Assembly (NCBI RefSeq): GCF_029887875.1
Contig: NZ_JARXRM010000036.1
Span: 103,747-167,746 of the forward strand
From: Luteimonas endophytica
GTDB lineage: Bacteria; Pseudomonadota; Gammaproteobacteria; Xanthomonadales; Xanthomonadaceae
DNA length: 64,000 nucleotides
Direction: 5' to 3'
Below, piece by piece: positions 16,687-26,973 of the stretch. Each line of letters begins with the position of its first letter. Positions within the stretch are counted from its first letter, which is position 1. Both the position numbers and the translations under genes were made by a program. The notes below the pieces were generated by a model. That model worked only from the letters and a program-made list of their open reading frames with translations, did not search any database and was not told the DNA's origin.

Positions 16687-16775
16687 ACGACCCGCCGGTG
16701 GCGACCGTGCAAGAATCGGGCGCAGCTGCGATGCGCCGGCCGGCGCGCCGCAACGCAACCTGGAGGACCGCATCG

Positions 16776-18815
16776 ATGCCCCACCGACTTCTGCTCTGTC
16801 TCGCGGTGCTGTTGCCGCTGTCCGCGATCGCCCAGCCCGCGACCGACGAGCGGCCGGTCGCGCGCGTCTCCTCCCCGGATGGCGCCCTCGAAGTCGCGGT
16901 GACCACCGACCCCGAGGGCCGCGCCAGCTACAGCGTCTCGCGCCACGGCCGTCCGGTGCTCGCACCCTCGCGCCTGGGCATCATGCTGACAGACGCACCC
17001 AAGCTCGAACGCAACCTGGACCTGCTCGAGCCGCGCACCGGCGGCCACGACCAGACCTGGGAGCAGCCCTGGGGCGAGCGGCGTTTCGTGCGCGACCATC
17101 ACAACGAGCTGCGCGTCACGTTTGCCGAACGCGTCGGCGCCAGGCGTCGTTTCGACGTGGTGTTCCGGGTCTTCGACGACGGCATCGGGTTCCGCTACGA
17201 CTTCCCGGAGCAGCCGGGCCTGCGGCAGCTCAACATCGCCGACGAACTGACCGAGTTCGTCGTCGCCGAGCCGGCCACGGCCTGGTGGATCCCGGCCCAG
17301 GAATGGAACCGCAAGGAATACGTCTACCAGCGCACCCCGCTGGCCGAGGTCGGCTTCGCCCAGACCCCCTTCACCCTGCGCACCGACGACGGCCTGCACC
17401 TGGCGCTGCACGAGGCGGCGCTGGCCGACTATTCCGCGATGAACCTGATGCGGGTCGAGGGTCGGCGGCTGCGCGCGATGCTGTTTCCCGGCACGGGCGC
17501 CGCCAAGGTCGAGCGCGCGGCACCCTTCGCCACGCCCTGGCGGGTCCTGCTGGTCAGCGAGGACGCCGCCGGGCTCGCCGAATCGGACCTGGTGCTGAAC
17601 CTCAATGCGCCCAATGCGCTCGGCGACGTCTCCTGGGTGAAGCCGATGAAGTACCTCGGCATCTGGTGGGAAATGCACCTGGACACCAAGTCCTGGAGCT
17701 CGGGCCCCAAGCATGGCGCCACCACCGAGGAGGCGATCCGCTACATCGACTTCGCCGCCGACCACGGCATCGGCGGCCTGCTGATCGAGGGCTGGAACCT
17801 CGGCTGGGACGGCGACTGGTTCGCCAACGGCGAGGAGTTCAGCTTCACCGAGGCCTATCCCGACTTCGACATCGAGCGGGTGGCCGCGCATGCGCAGCAA
17901 AAGGGCGTCCGCCTGATCGGCCACCACGAGACCTCCGGGCACGTCGCGCACTACGAATCGCAGCTGGAAGACGCGTTCGACCTGTACCGGCGGCTCGGTA
18001 TCGACGCGGTCAAGACCGGCTACGTCGCCGACGGCGGCCAGGCCAAGGTGCGCGCCGCCGACGGCACCCTGCGCCAGGCCTGGCACGAGGGCCAGGCGAT
18101 GTCGCGGCATCACCTGAAGGTGATCGCCGAGGCCGCGAAGCGTCGCATCGGCGTCAACCCCCACGAGCCGATCAAGGACAGCGGCCTGCGCCGCACCTAT
18201 CCCAACTGGATGACCCGGGAGGGCGCGCGCGGCATGGAATACAACGCCTGGGGCGAGCCCGGCAATCCGCCGGGCCACGAGGCCACCCTGGTGTTCACCC
18301 GGATGCTGGACGGACCGTTCGACTTCACCCCGGGAGTGTTCTCGATGCGGACCCGGTCGGGCGGCCGCATCGCCACCACCTTGGCCAAGCAGCTGGCGCT
18401 GTACGTGGTGATCTACAGTCCCCTGCAGATGGCGGTCGACCTGCCCGAAAACTACCAGGCCAACCTGCCCGCGTTCCGATTCATCGAGGACGTGCCGGTC
18501 GACTGGGAGGACAGCCGCGTGGTCGCGGGCGAGATCGGCGAGTTCGCCGTGATCGCCCGCCGCGAGCGCGGCGGCGACGACTGGTACCTGGGTGCCGTGA
18601 CCGATGGCGAGGCGCGCGAGCTGCGGGTGGCGCTGTCGTTTCTCGAGGAAGGCCGCAGCTACACCGCCAGGATCTACCGCGACGGCCCGGACGCCGGCTG
18701 GCAGGGCGATCAGACCGACCTGGAGATCGAGGAACGCACCGTCGCCGCGGGCGACACGCTGACCCTGCGGCTGGCGCCCGGCGGCGGGCAGGCGATCCAG
18801 TTCGTCGCCGAGTGA
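16776..18815 (+). CDS. Secreted glycoside hydrolase family 97 alpha-glucosidase
   Basis: 679 residues. The signal peptide MPHRLLLCLAVLLPLSAIAQ is followed by the N-terminal beta-sandwich (about 30-280), the GH97 barrel (about 285-560) and a C-terminal beta domain. Motifs include YLGIWWEMHLDT, DHGIGGLLIEGWNLGWDGDW, RLIGHHETSGHV, DAVKTGYVADGGQ and the NPHEPIKDSGLRRTYPNW stretch. Glu rather than Asp/Gly in GHHETSG suggests the inverting, SusB-like group; this is a motif-based guess. It should release glucose from alpha-glucans in the periplasm. GGAGG lies 9 bases before the ATG. The palindrome at 16673-16686 is the likely control site. Confidence 0.93.
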   Translation: MPHRLLLCLAVLLPLSAIAQPATDERPVARVSSPDGALEVAVTTDPEGRASYSVSRHGRPVLAPSRLGIMLTDAPKLERNLDLLEPRTGGHDQTWEQPWGERRFVRDHHNELRVTFAERVGARRRFDVVFRVFDDGIGFRYDFPEQPGLRQLNIADELTEFVVAEPATAWWIPAQEWNRKEYVYQRTPLAEVGFAQTPFTLRTDDGLHLALHEAALADYSAMNLMRVEGRRLRAMLFPGTGAAKVERAAPFATPWRVLLVSEDAAGLAESDLVLNLNAPNALGDVSWVKPMKYLGIWWEMHLDTKSWSSGPKHGATTEEAIRYIDFAADHGIGGLLIEGWNLGWDGDWFANGEEFSFTEAYPDFDIERVAAHAQQKGVRLIGHHETSGHVAHYESQLEDAFDLYRRLGIDAVKTGYVADGGQAKVRAADGTLRQAWHEGQAMSRHHLKVIAEAAKRRIGVNPHEPIKDSGLRRTYPNWMTREGARGMEYNAWGEPGNPPGHEATLVFTRMLDGPFDFTPGVFSMRTRSGGRIATTLAKQLALYVVIYSPLQMAVDLPENYQANLPAFRFIEDVPVDWEDSRVVAGEIGEFAVIARRERGGDDWYLGAVTDGEARELRVALSFLEEGRSYTARIYRDGPDAGWQGDQTDLEIEERTVAAGDTLTLRLAPGGGQAIQFVAE

Positions 18816-18874
18816 CGGCGCGGCCGGCGCGGCGCGGTCTTGCCGCGCCCCGCCCGCTGGCGCAGGATGCCGCG

Positions 18875-19882
18875 ATGACCGGACACGAACGCTCGCCCGC
18901 GCTGCCCGCCTGCGTTGTCAACTGCTTCCACTACGATGGCAGCGGCGAACGCCATCCGCTCGCGCTGGAGGCCATCAGCGACGTGCTCGCGGCGGACGAC
19001 GGCGGCTTCGTCTGGCTCGGTCTGTTCGAGCCGGAAGACACCGTGCTCGACAAGCTGCAGGAGGAGTTCGGCCTGCACGACCTGGCCATCGAGGACGCGC
19101 ACAAGGCGCACCAGCGGCCGAAGATCGAGGCCTACGGCAATTCGCTGTTCATCGCGGTCAACACCGCGCAGATGGTCGGCGAGCGCATCGTCTACGGCGA
19201 GACCCACGCCTTCCTCGGGCCGCGCTTCCTGATCACCGTGCGCCACGGCGCCTCGCTTTCCTACGCGCCGGTCCGTGCCCGGGTGGAGCGCGAACCCGAA
19301 CTGCTGGCCCTGGGCGCCTCCTACGGGCTCTACGCGGTGCTCGACCAGATCGTCGACAACTACCTGCCGATCGCGCAGCAGTTCAAGGACACCCTGCTGC
19401 TGCTGGAGAAGGACGTCTTCTCCGACACCTACCGCCGCGAGACCATCGTGCGCCTCTACGACCTCAAGCGCGAACTCACCTACATGCGGATGTCGGTGGC
19501 GCCGCTGCAGGACGTGCTGTCGCAGCTGGTGCGCACCAGCAGCCCGTTGATCCACGACCAGGAGGTGCGGCTGTACCTGCGCGACGTGCTCGACCACGCG
19601 GTCCGGGTCAACGATTCGATCGACGCCCTGCGTGACATGCTCGGCACCGCGCTGAGCGTCAACCTTTCGCTGGTCACCCTGCAACAGGGCGAGACGGTGA
19701 AGAAGCTGGGTGCCTGGGCGGCGCTGCTGGCGGCGCCGACCCTGATCGCGAGCTGGTACGGGATGAACTTCCGGGGCATGCCAGAGCTCGACGCGCGCTA
19801 CGCCTATCCGCTGCTGGTCGGCGTGGTCGCGGTCGTCTGCGGCCTGCTGTACCGGCTGTTCAAGCGCGCCCGCTGGCTGTGA
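18875..19882 (+). CDS. corA: Magnesium/cobalt transporter CorA
   Basis: 335 residues, normal for the family. CorA is a pentameric Mg2+ channel of the inner membrane. A large cytoplasmic funnel (about 1-275), rich in long amphipathic helices, precedes two membrane helices at the C-terminus. The pore signature YGMNF is near residue 293, between them. The basic tail FKRARWL ends the protein. It starts about 60 bp after the GH97 stop on the same strand and probably has its own promoter, because the functions are unrelated. Confidence 0.94.
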   Translation: MTGHERSPALPACVVNCFHYDGSGERHPLALEAISDVLAADDGGFVWLGLFEPEDTVLDKLQEEFGLHDLAIEDAHKAHQRPKIEAYGNSLFIAVNTAQMVGERIVYGETHAFLGPRFLITVRHGASLSYAPVRARVEREPELLALGASYGLYAVLDQIVDNYLPIAQQFKDTLLLLEKDVFSDTYRRETIVRLYDLKRELTYMRMSVAPLQDVLSQLVRTSSPLIHDQEVRLYLRDVLDHAVRVNDSIDALRDMLGTALSVNLSLVTLQQGETVKKLGAWAALLAAPTLIASWYGMNFRGMPELDARYAYPLLVGVVAVVCGLLYRLFKRARWL

Positions 19883-19972
19883 CCGCAAGCCGATCCCCGC
19901 CCGGCCGACCGAAGCTGGCCGGCTCGCCGCACCCGGAAACCATCGCCAGCTCCAGCCGCGCCGCCCGCGGCC

Positions 19973-20164
19973 TTCGCGGCCATGGGCCGCTCCTACGGGC
20001 AGTGCAGGCGATCCGTAGGAGCGTGCCATGCACGCGAACGCCGGCGTGGTAGGCCACGCCCGCAATCATCGCCAACCGGACCGGAGTTCCCTGCGGCGTT
20101 CGCGGCCATCGGACGCTCCTACCGGGCATGCCGGCCCTCCGTAGGAGCGTGCCATGCACGCGAA
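19973..20164. repeat. Tandem intergenic repeat array, period 126 bp (two units)
   Basis: Two units contain TTCGCGGCCAT..., then a CCGTAGGAGCGTGCCATGCA block (26 bp identical at 20013-20038 and 20139-20164, exactly 126 bp apart), then a CACC/CAACCGGA...CGCCAACCGGACC tail. A partial tail of an earlier unit is visible around 19925-19955. Each unit can fold through TCCTACGG / CCGTAGGA. A third, diverged unit is at 37260-37370. Similar 'GTAGGAGCG' repeats are scattered through xanthomonad genomes. The whole spacer 19883-20270 holds no gene. Confidence 0.85.
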
Positions 20165-20270
20165 AGCCCGCGCGGCCAGCCACAACCGGAATCACCGCCA
20201 ACCGGACCGGCCCCTCCCCCGGGGCTTTCACCAGCGGGGGCGCCAACGTCGCCGGGCGACCCCCAGGCGA

Positions 20271-21254
20271 CTACAGCCGCCGCGCGAACGCCTCCAGCGC
20301 CTCCAGCCCGACCACGTCGCCCGCAAGCAGCGGCAGTTCCTGCAGCGGCAGCTCGGGCAGCGCCCGCCGCAGGTGCGCGAGGTGCACTGCTTCCTGTCCA
20401 TGGCGCCCGGCGAGGAACTCGCCGGCATCGGCGGGCGAGCGCTTGTTCACCACCAGCCCGCCCACCTGCACGCCGGCGCGCCGCAACTGCGCGTGCAGTT
20501 CGATGGTTTCGAGCACCGGCAGGCGCTCGGCGGCGAGCACGATCACGAACGCGGTGAGCGCGGGGTCGGCCAGTGCCGCGCGCAGGCGCTCGAAGCGGTG
20601 CCGCCGACGGTGCAGCACCTGGCGGATGCGCTGGTCGCGATCGCGACCGGTGTCGCCGCGCGTGCCGCCCAGCGCGCGCTCGGCGACGCCGTCGTCGGCA
20701 CCGAGGTTGCGCATCGCGGCGCCGAAGCGCTCGCTGCGCTCCTGGCGACGCAGCAGGCCTTCGGTCCAGGCCGACATCATCTCCGGCAGCGCCATCAGCC
20801 GCGCGGTGTGCCCGGAGGGCGCGGTATCGAAGACCAGCAGGTCGTCCCCGCATAGCCCCTCGTCCACCAATTCGGCGATCCGCTCCAGCAGCGCCGCTTC
20901 ATGCATGCCGGGCGCATCCCGCGACAGCGCCAGGTGCCGGTCGACCTCACCGGCGAGGTGCGGCGGCATCAGCTGGCGCAGCGCCGCGCCGACCTCCTCC
21001 AGATGCGCACGCACCGTCGCGTCCGGATCGATCTCCAGGGCGTCCAGATTGGCCGCCACGCGCACCCGGGCGGGACCGATCTCCCGCTGCCAGAGGTGCC
21101 CCAGGTTGTGCGCGGGATCCGTCGAGACCAGCAGCACCCGGCGGCCGGCGCGCGCCTGGGCCAGCGCCAGCGCCGAGGCCACGGTGGTCTTGCCCACCCC
21201 GCCCTTGCCGCCGAGGAACAGCACCCGGCGCGACGCCGCCAGCGTCAGCAGCAC
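20271..21254 (-). CDS. ArsA/GET3-family ATPase linked to CC-tail protein
   Basis: 327 residues, one ATPase domain only (arsenical-pump ArsA has two). The deviant Walker [11 protein letters not shown] is at about 15-24. Switch I is [10 protein letters not shown] (about 44-53), and [13 protein letters not shown] is the ArsA/Get3 signature. No CxxC zinc pair is present, so a Get3-like dimer clasp is unlikely. No arsenic gene is nearby. The GTG start lies inside the terminal Cys-Cys-stop codons of the preceding gene (10-bp overlap), which strongly implies coupled synthesis. Such ATPases load or move small membrane or tail-anchored proteins; here the client could be the CC-tail protein or CstA. 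The role is unproven. Confidence 0.85.
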   Translation of the reverse strand: MLLTLAASRRVLFLGGKGGVGKTTVASALALAQARAGRRVLLVSTDPAHNLGHLWQREIGPARVRVAANLDALEIDPDATVRAHLEEVGAALRQLMPPHLAGEVDRHLALSRDAPGMHEAALLERIAELVDEGLCGDDLLVFDTAPSGHTARLMALPEMMSAWTEGLLRRQERSERFGAAMRNLGADDGVAERALGGTRGDTGRDRDQRIRQVLHRRRHRFERLRAALADPALTAFVIVLAAERLPVLETIELHAQLRRAGVQVGGLVVNKRSPADAGEFLAGRHGQEAVHLAHLRRALPELPLQELPLLAGDVVGLEALEAFARRL

Positions 21255-21538
21255 GAGACATGGTCCAGCGGCGAGCGCTCCATGCCCATGCGCCGGTGCC
21301 AGTCGTGGAAACGCTCGTACATCGCCGGCATCAGTTCCAGCGTGTAGTAGGTGGCCGGGTTGGGCACGCCGAGCGATTCGGCGAACACGATCATCATGAA
21401 CAGGTCGTCCTGGTCGCGCCGGGCGCGCGCGAAGGCGCGCCGGTACGGGGCCATGTAGAACTCGCGCAGCCCCGCACCGAACCGGGCCAGGACGGAATCG
21501 CCGTCCTTGCCGCCGTCGCTGCGGTCGTCGTCCGCCAC
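21245..21538 (-). CDS. Small protein with C-terminal Cys-Cys (cory-CC-star type)
   Basis: 97 residues from the GTG at 21538 (TGAGG 8-11 bases upstream, 10 bp after the cstA stop). An in-frame ATG at 21583 lies inside cstA. The core [20 protein letters not shown] and [19 protein letters not shown] is followed by [18 protein letters not shown] and ends in SCC-stop. I recall an NCBI family called cory-CC-star with this ending, found with ArsA-type ATPases. There is no signal peptide or transmembrane helix, so the protein is cytoplasmic. The terminal Cys pair could bind metal or be modified. It is sandwiched between cstA and the ArsA-like ATPase, with overlap to the latter. Confidence 0.75.
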   Translation of the reverse strand: MADDDRSDGGKDGDSVLARFGAGLREFYMAPYRRAFARARRDQDDLFMMIVFAESLGVPNPATYYTLELMPAMYERFHDWHRRMGMERSPLDHVSCC

Positions 21539-21548
21539 GGCCGACGCC

Positions 21549-23225
21549 TCAGGCGCCGGCCGGGTCGGTCTCACCCGCGGCATCGCGTCCCTTGGCCATG
21601 GCGATCCCCGCCTCCAGCGTGACCCACAGGGCGGCCACCAGGATCACGACATCCATGCCCAGCAGCAGCCAGTTGCCGTCGGCATGGAAGGTGCGCAGCT
21701 GCACCACCAGGGCGTACAGCGACATCACCAGCAGGAACACCAGCGGCACCATGGTGAAGACCGGATTGCGGCCCTTCTTGATCAGGATCACCGAGACGAT
21801 CGCCAGGGTCAGCGCCGCCAGCAGCTGGTTGGTGGTGCCGAACAGCGGCCAGATCACCATGCCGCCGGCGCCGTCGGCGCCGGCACCGAACGCCAGCGCC
21901 ATGCACACCACCAGCGCCAGCACCGTGCCGACCAGGGTGTTGATCTTGAACCCGGCCAGTTCGCCAGCCTCCTGCACCACGAAACGCTGCAGGCGCAGTC
22001 CGGTGTCCATGGTGGTGGCCGCGAACAGGATCGCCATCGTCGCCAGCATGGTCGAGCCGAGGTTCTGCGGCAGCCCCAGGCCCCGCGAGATCAGCGCTTC
22101 GCCGCCGTTGACGAACGCGGTGACGTTGCCGGCGCCGAACTTGTTGTAGACCTCCTGCCAGTCGACCAGGGTGGCGAAGCCGGCGGTGCAGCAGATGATC
22201 GCCGCCAGCGAGAGCATGCCCTCGCCGACCGCGCCGAAATAGCCGACGAAGCGCGCGTCGGTTTCCTTGTCGAGCTGCTTGGAGGTGGTGCCGGAGGCGA
22301 CCATGCCGTGGAAGCCAGAGATCGCGCCGCAGGCGATGGTGACGAACAGCAGCGGTACCAGGCTCGGGGTGCCGGCCGGCACCGCGTCGTTGAACGCAGG
22401 GGCCACCACCGTAGGCGAGGCGATCAGCACCGCCGCGTACAGGATCCCCAGGCCCAGGAACAGCTGCAGGCCGTTGATGTAGTCGCGCGGCTGCAGCAGC
22501 ACCCAGACCGGCAGCAGCGAGGCCACGCCCGCGTACAGGAACAGCAGCACGATCCAGAACGATTTCGCGCTCAGGCCCAGCACCGTCTCCGGCAGCGAGA
22601 CGGGATACACGCTGCCGACCCAGATCAGCGCGTACAGCACCGCCACCCCGCCGATCGACGGCCAGAGCAGGCCCGCACGATAGCGGTAGATCAGCTGGCC
22701 GATCACCAGCGCCACCAGGATCGCGCCCCACACCGGGATCACCGAGGTCGGCGTGGAGACCAGCAGGTTGGCGATCACCACCGCGAACGCCGCGTTGACC
22801 ATCAGCAGCAGCAGGAAGATCACCACCAGGAACAGGTTGCGGCCGCGGCGGCCGATGTAGCTGCCGCTGAGCATGCCCATGGACTGGCCCTTGTTGCGCA
22901 CGCTGGCCCACAGCGCGCCGAAGTCGTGCACGCCGGCGAAGAACACCGTGCCCAGCACCACCCACAGGAACGCGGGCCCCCAGCCCCAGATCACCGCGAT
23001 CGCCGGGCCGACGATCGGCGCGGCGCCCGCCACCGAGGTGAAATGGTGGCCCCATAGCACGAAGCGGTTGGTCGGCACGTAGTCGACGCCGTCGCGCATC
23101 GTGTGCGCGGGGGTGCGGAAGTCCGCTTCGAGCCGGTAGATCTTCTCGGCGATGAACTTCGAATAGAACGCGTAGCCCAGCGCCATCGCGGCGAGGCCGA
23201 CGAGCAGCAGTACGATCGCATTCAC
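21549..23225 (-). CDS. cstA: CstA family carbon starvation / pyruvate-peptide transporter
   Basis: 558 residues from GTG, with GGGAG 9 bases before it. CstA-family carriers import pyruvate or peptides when preferred carbon is scarce. The family opening (AIVLLLVGLAAMALGYAFYS, then DYVPTNRFVLWGHHFTSVAGAAPIVGPA) and WGWGPAFLWVVLGTVFFAGVHDFGALW are present, with about 14-16 membrane helices. It is shorter than E. coli CstA (about 700) and matches the shorter subgroup. An in-frame ATG 16 codons upstream has no conserved sequence. It heads the cstA / CC-tail / ArsA-like unit. A 12-bp inverted repeat lies about 100 bp upstream. Confidence 0.9.
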   Translation of the reverse strand: MNAIVLLLVGLAAMALGYAFYSKFIAEKIYRLEADFRTPAHTMRDGVDYVPTNRFVLWGHHFTSVAGAAPIVGPAIAVIWGWGPAFLWVVLGTVFFAGVHDFGALWASVRNKGQSMGMLSGSYIGRRGRNLFLVVIFLLLLMVNAAFAVVIANLLVSTPTSVIPVWGAILVALVIGQLIYRYRAGLLWPSIGGVAVLYALIWVGSVYPVSLPETVLGLSAKSFWIVLLFLYAGVASLLPVWVLLQPRDYINGLQLFLGLGILYAAVLIASPTVVAPAFNDAVPAGTPSLVPLLFVTIACGAISGFHGMVASGTTSKQLDKETDARFVGYFGAVGEGMLSLAAIICCTAGFATLVDWQEVYNKFGAGNVTAFVNGGEALISRGLGLPQNLGSTMLATMAILFAATTMDTGLRLQRFVVQEAGELAGFKINTLVGTVLALVVCMALAFGAGADGAGGMVIWPLFGTTNQLLAALTLAIVSVILIKKGRNPVFTMVPLVFLLVMSLYALVVQLRTFHADGNWLLLGMDVVILVAALWVTLEAGIAMAKGRDAAGETDPAGA

Positions 23226-23327
23226 CCTGGCGTCTCCCGTGGTCCCGGCCCGGCGCCGGCCTCGGGGCAGCATGAAAGCTGCAGCCGCGGAATGGAAGGT
23301 TCGGCCCCGCCGCCGGGCGGCGGATTG

Positions 23328-23339
23328 CGACTAAAGTCG
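23328..23339. promoter_or_regulatory. Inverted repeat CGACT-AA-AGTCG upstream of cstA
   Basis: A perfect 5-bp inverted repeat with a two-base centre (extended CGACTAAAGTCGTAA), 103 bp upstream of the cstA start codon in the 129-bp spacer after the DUF819 gene. Shape and distance fit an activator site, for example a LuxR-type response regulator. The regulator is not identified. Confidence 0.5.
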
Positions 23340-23354
23340 TAAGCGGTCCAAGGC

Positions 23355-24602
23355 TCAGCCGGCCATGAACCGCAGCAGCAGGCCGGTGATATAGGCGCAA
23401 TAGGTGCCCAGCGCATAACCCAGCACCGCCAGCAGCACGCCGACCGGCGCCAGCGCGGGATGGAACGCCGCGGCGACCACCGGGGCCGAGGCGGCGCCGC
23501 CGATATTCGCCTGGGAACCCACCGCCAGGAAGAACAGCGGAGCGCGGATGAGCTTGGCCACCAGCAACAGCAGCCCGGCATGCACCAGGATCCAGATCAG
23601 CCCCAGCAGGAACAGCCCCGGCCGCTCCAGCAGCGCGCCCAGGTCCATCTGCATGCCGATGGTGGCGATCAGCACGTACAGCATCGCCGAGCCGACCCGC
23701 GAGGCGCCGGCCCCCTCCAGCCCCCGTGCCGGGGTGAAGCTCAGGACCAGCCCGATGGTGGTGGCGAAGACCACCAGCCAGAAGAAACCGGAGGTGAGGC
23801 TGTAGTCCTCGAGGTTCCACTGCGCGGGCAGCGAAGCGATCCATGCCACCAGTGGCTCCGACAGGAAGTGCGCCAGCCCGGTAGCGCCCAGTCCGACCGC
23901 CAGGATCACCATCAGGTCGCCGAGGTCCGGGATGCGCGAATGCTGCGCCTGGAACGCCTCGATGCGCCGCTTGAGATCGTCGATGGCCGAGGTATCGGCA
24001 CGGGTCCAGCGGTCGAACGCCACCGCGCGCGGCGCCAGGAACAGCAGCACCGCCAACCACAGGTTGGCGAGCAGCACGTCGACCGCGACGAACTGGCCGA
24101 ACAGGTTTTCGTCGACCTCGAACACCTCCTTCATCGCCGCCTGGTTGGCGCCGCCGCCGATCCAGCTGCCGGCCACCGTGGTCAGCCCGCGCCAGGTCTC
24201 TCCGGCCACCACGCCGGGCGCGATCACCCCCATCGCCGCGAACGCGACCAGCGCGCCCAGCATCACCCCCGCGGTGCCGGTGAGGAACATGATCACCGCC
24301 TTCGGGCCCAGTCGCAGTACTGCGCCGAGGTCGATCGCGATGCACAGCAACACCAGCGAGGACGGCAGCAGGTAGTCGCGCGCCACCGGGTACAGGGCGG
24401 AGGCCTCGCCGTCGATGAGGCCGAAGCTGTTGTAGACCGCCGGCAGCAGGTAGCACAGCAGCAGCGCCGGCACGTAGGTATAGAACTTCGCCCAGAACCC
24501 GCTGCTGCGCGAGGCGGTCCAGAACACCGCGCCCAGGGTCGCGGCCAGCAGCCCCATGACGACCGCGTCATTGGTGATCAGGGCGGTGGAAGTCTCGTCC
24601 AT
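23355..24602 (-). CDS. DUF819 (YjcL-like) family membrane transporter
   Basis: 415 residues with about 10-12 membrane helices. Family features: WTASRSSGFWAKFYTYVPALLLCYLLPA near the N-terminus, WRGLTTVAGSWIGGGANQAAMKE (about 145-167), and the matching second-half LFFLAVGSQANIGGAASAPV (about 365-384). The GGGANQAA / GSQANIGGAA pair suggests an internally duplicated carrier fold like citrate or keto-acid symporters. The substrate is unknown. The start MDETSTALITNDAV is supported by GGAG 6 bases upstream. It precedes cstA in the same direction with 129 bp between, so it is probably separately controlled. Confidence 0.85.
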   Translation of the reverse strand: MDETSTALITNDAVVMGLLAATLGAVFWTASRSSGFWAKFYTYVPALLLCYLLPAVYNSFGLIDGEASALYPVARDYLLPSSLVLLCIAIDLGAVLRLGPKAVIMFLTGTAGVMLGALVAFAAMGVIAPGVVAGETWRGLTTVAGSWIGGGANQAAMKEVFEVDENLFGQFVAVDVLLANLWLAVLLFLAPRAVAFDRWTRADTSAIDDLKRRIEAFQAQHSRIPDLGDLMVILAVGLGATGLAHFLSEPLVAWIASLPAQWNLEDYSLTSGFFWLVVFATTIGLVLSFTPARGLEGAGASRVGSAMLYVLIATIGMQMDLGALLERPGLFLLGLIWILVHAGLLLLVAKLIRAPLFFLAVGSQANIGGAASAPVVAAAFHPALAPVGVLLAVLGYALGTYCAYITGLLLRFMAG

Positions 24603-24729
24603 CAGGCGCTCCGGGCGGATCGGTTTGGAAGGTGTTCGCCAGCGGCGGCCGCGCGCGGCGCACGGGGACCGGGCCGGCACGCCCCGCCGAATGCCGTCGG
24701 GGCGCCGGACACGGCGGGCGTTGCGGCCG

Positions 24730-26817
<2,088 letters not shown>

Positions 26818-26973
26818 GAGGGTCTCCGGAGCAGGCAAGCGCCCGATGGTAGCCGATGCCGCCGCCTCGGCGCGGTCCCGACGCATGGCGTCTGCACCGG
26901 CGTCCGCCCTCTCCCGCCAGGCCCACCGGGGCATGTCGATCGCGATTGCCGTCCATCGGGACCGCAACGCGGA

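Noticed and set aside
16547..18800. Plus-strand open frame continuous with corA but upstream of it
   Set aside because: It runs in another frame through the GH97 gene and is Arg/Pro-rich. Only the part from 18875 is CorA.
20271..21254. Arsenic resistance role for the ArsA-like ATPase
   Set aside because: No arsB, arsC, arsD or arsR near it, and the protein has a single ATPase domain; linkage is to CstA.
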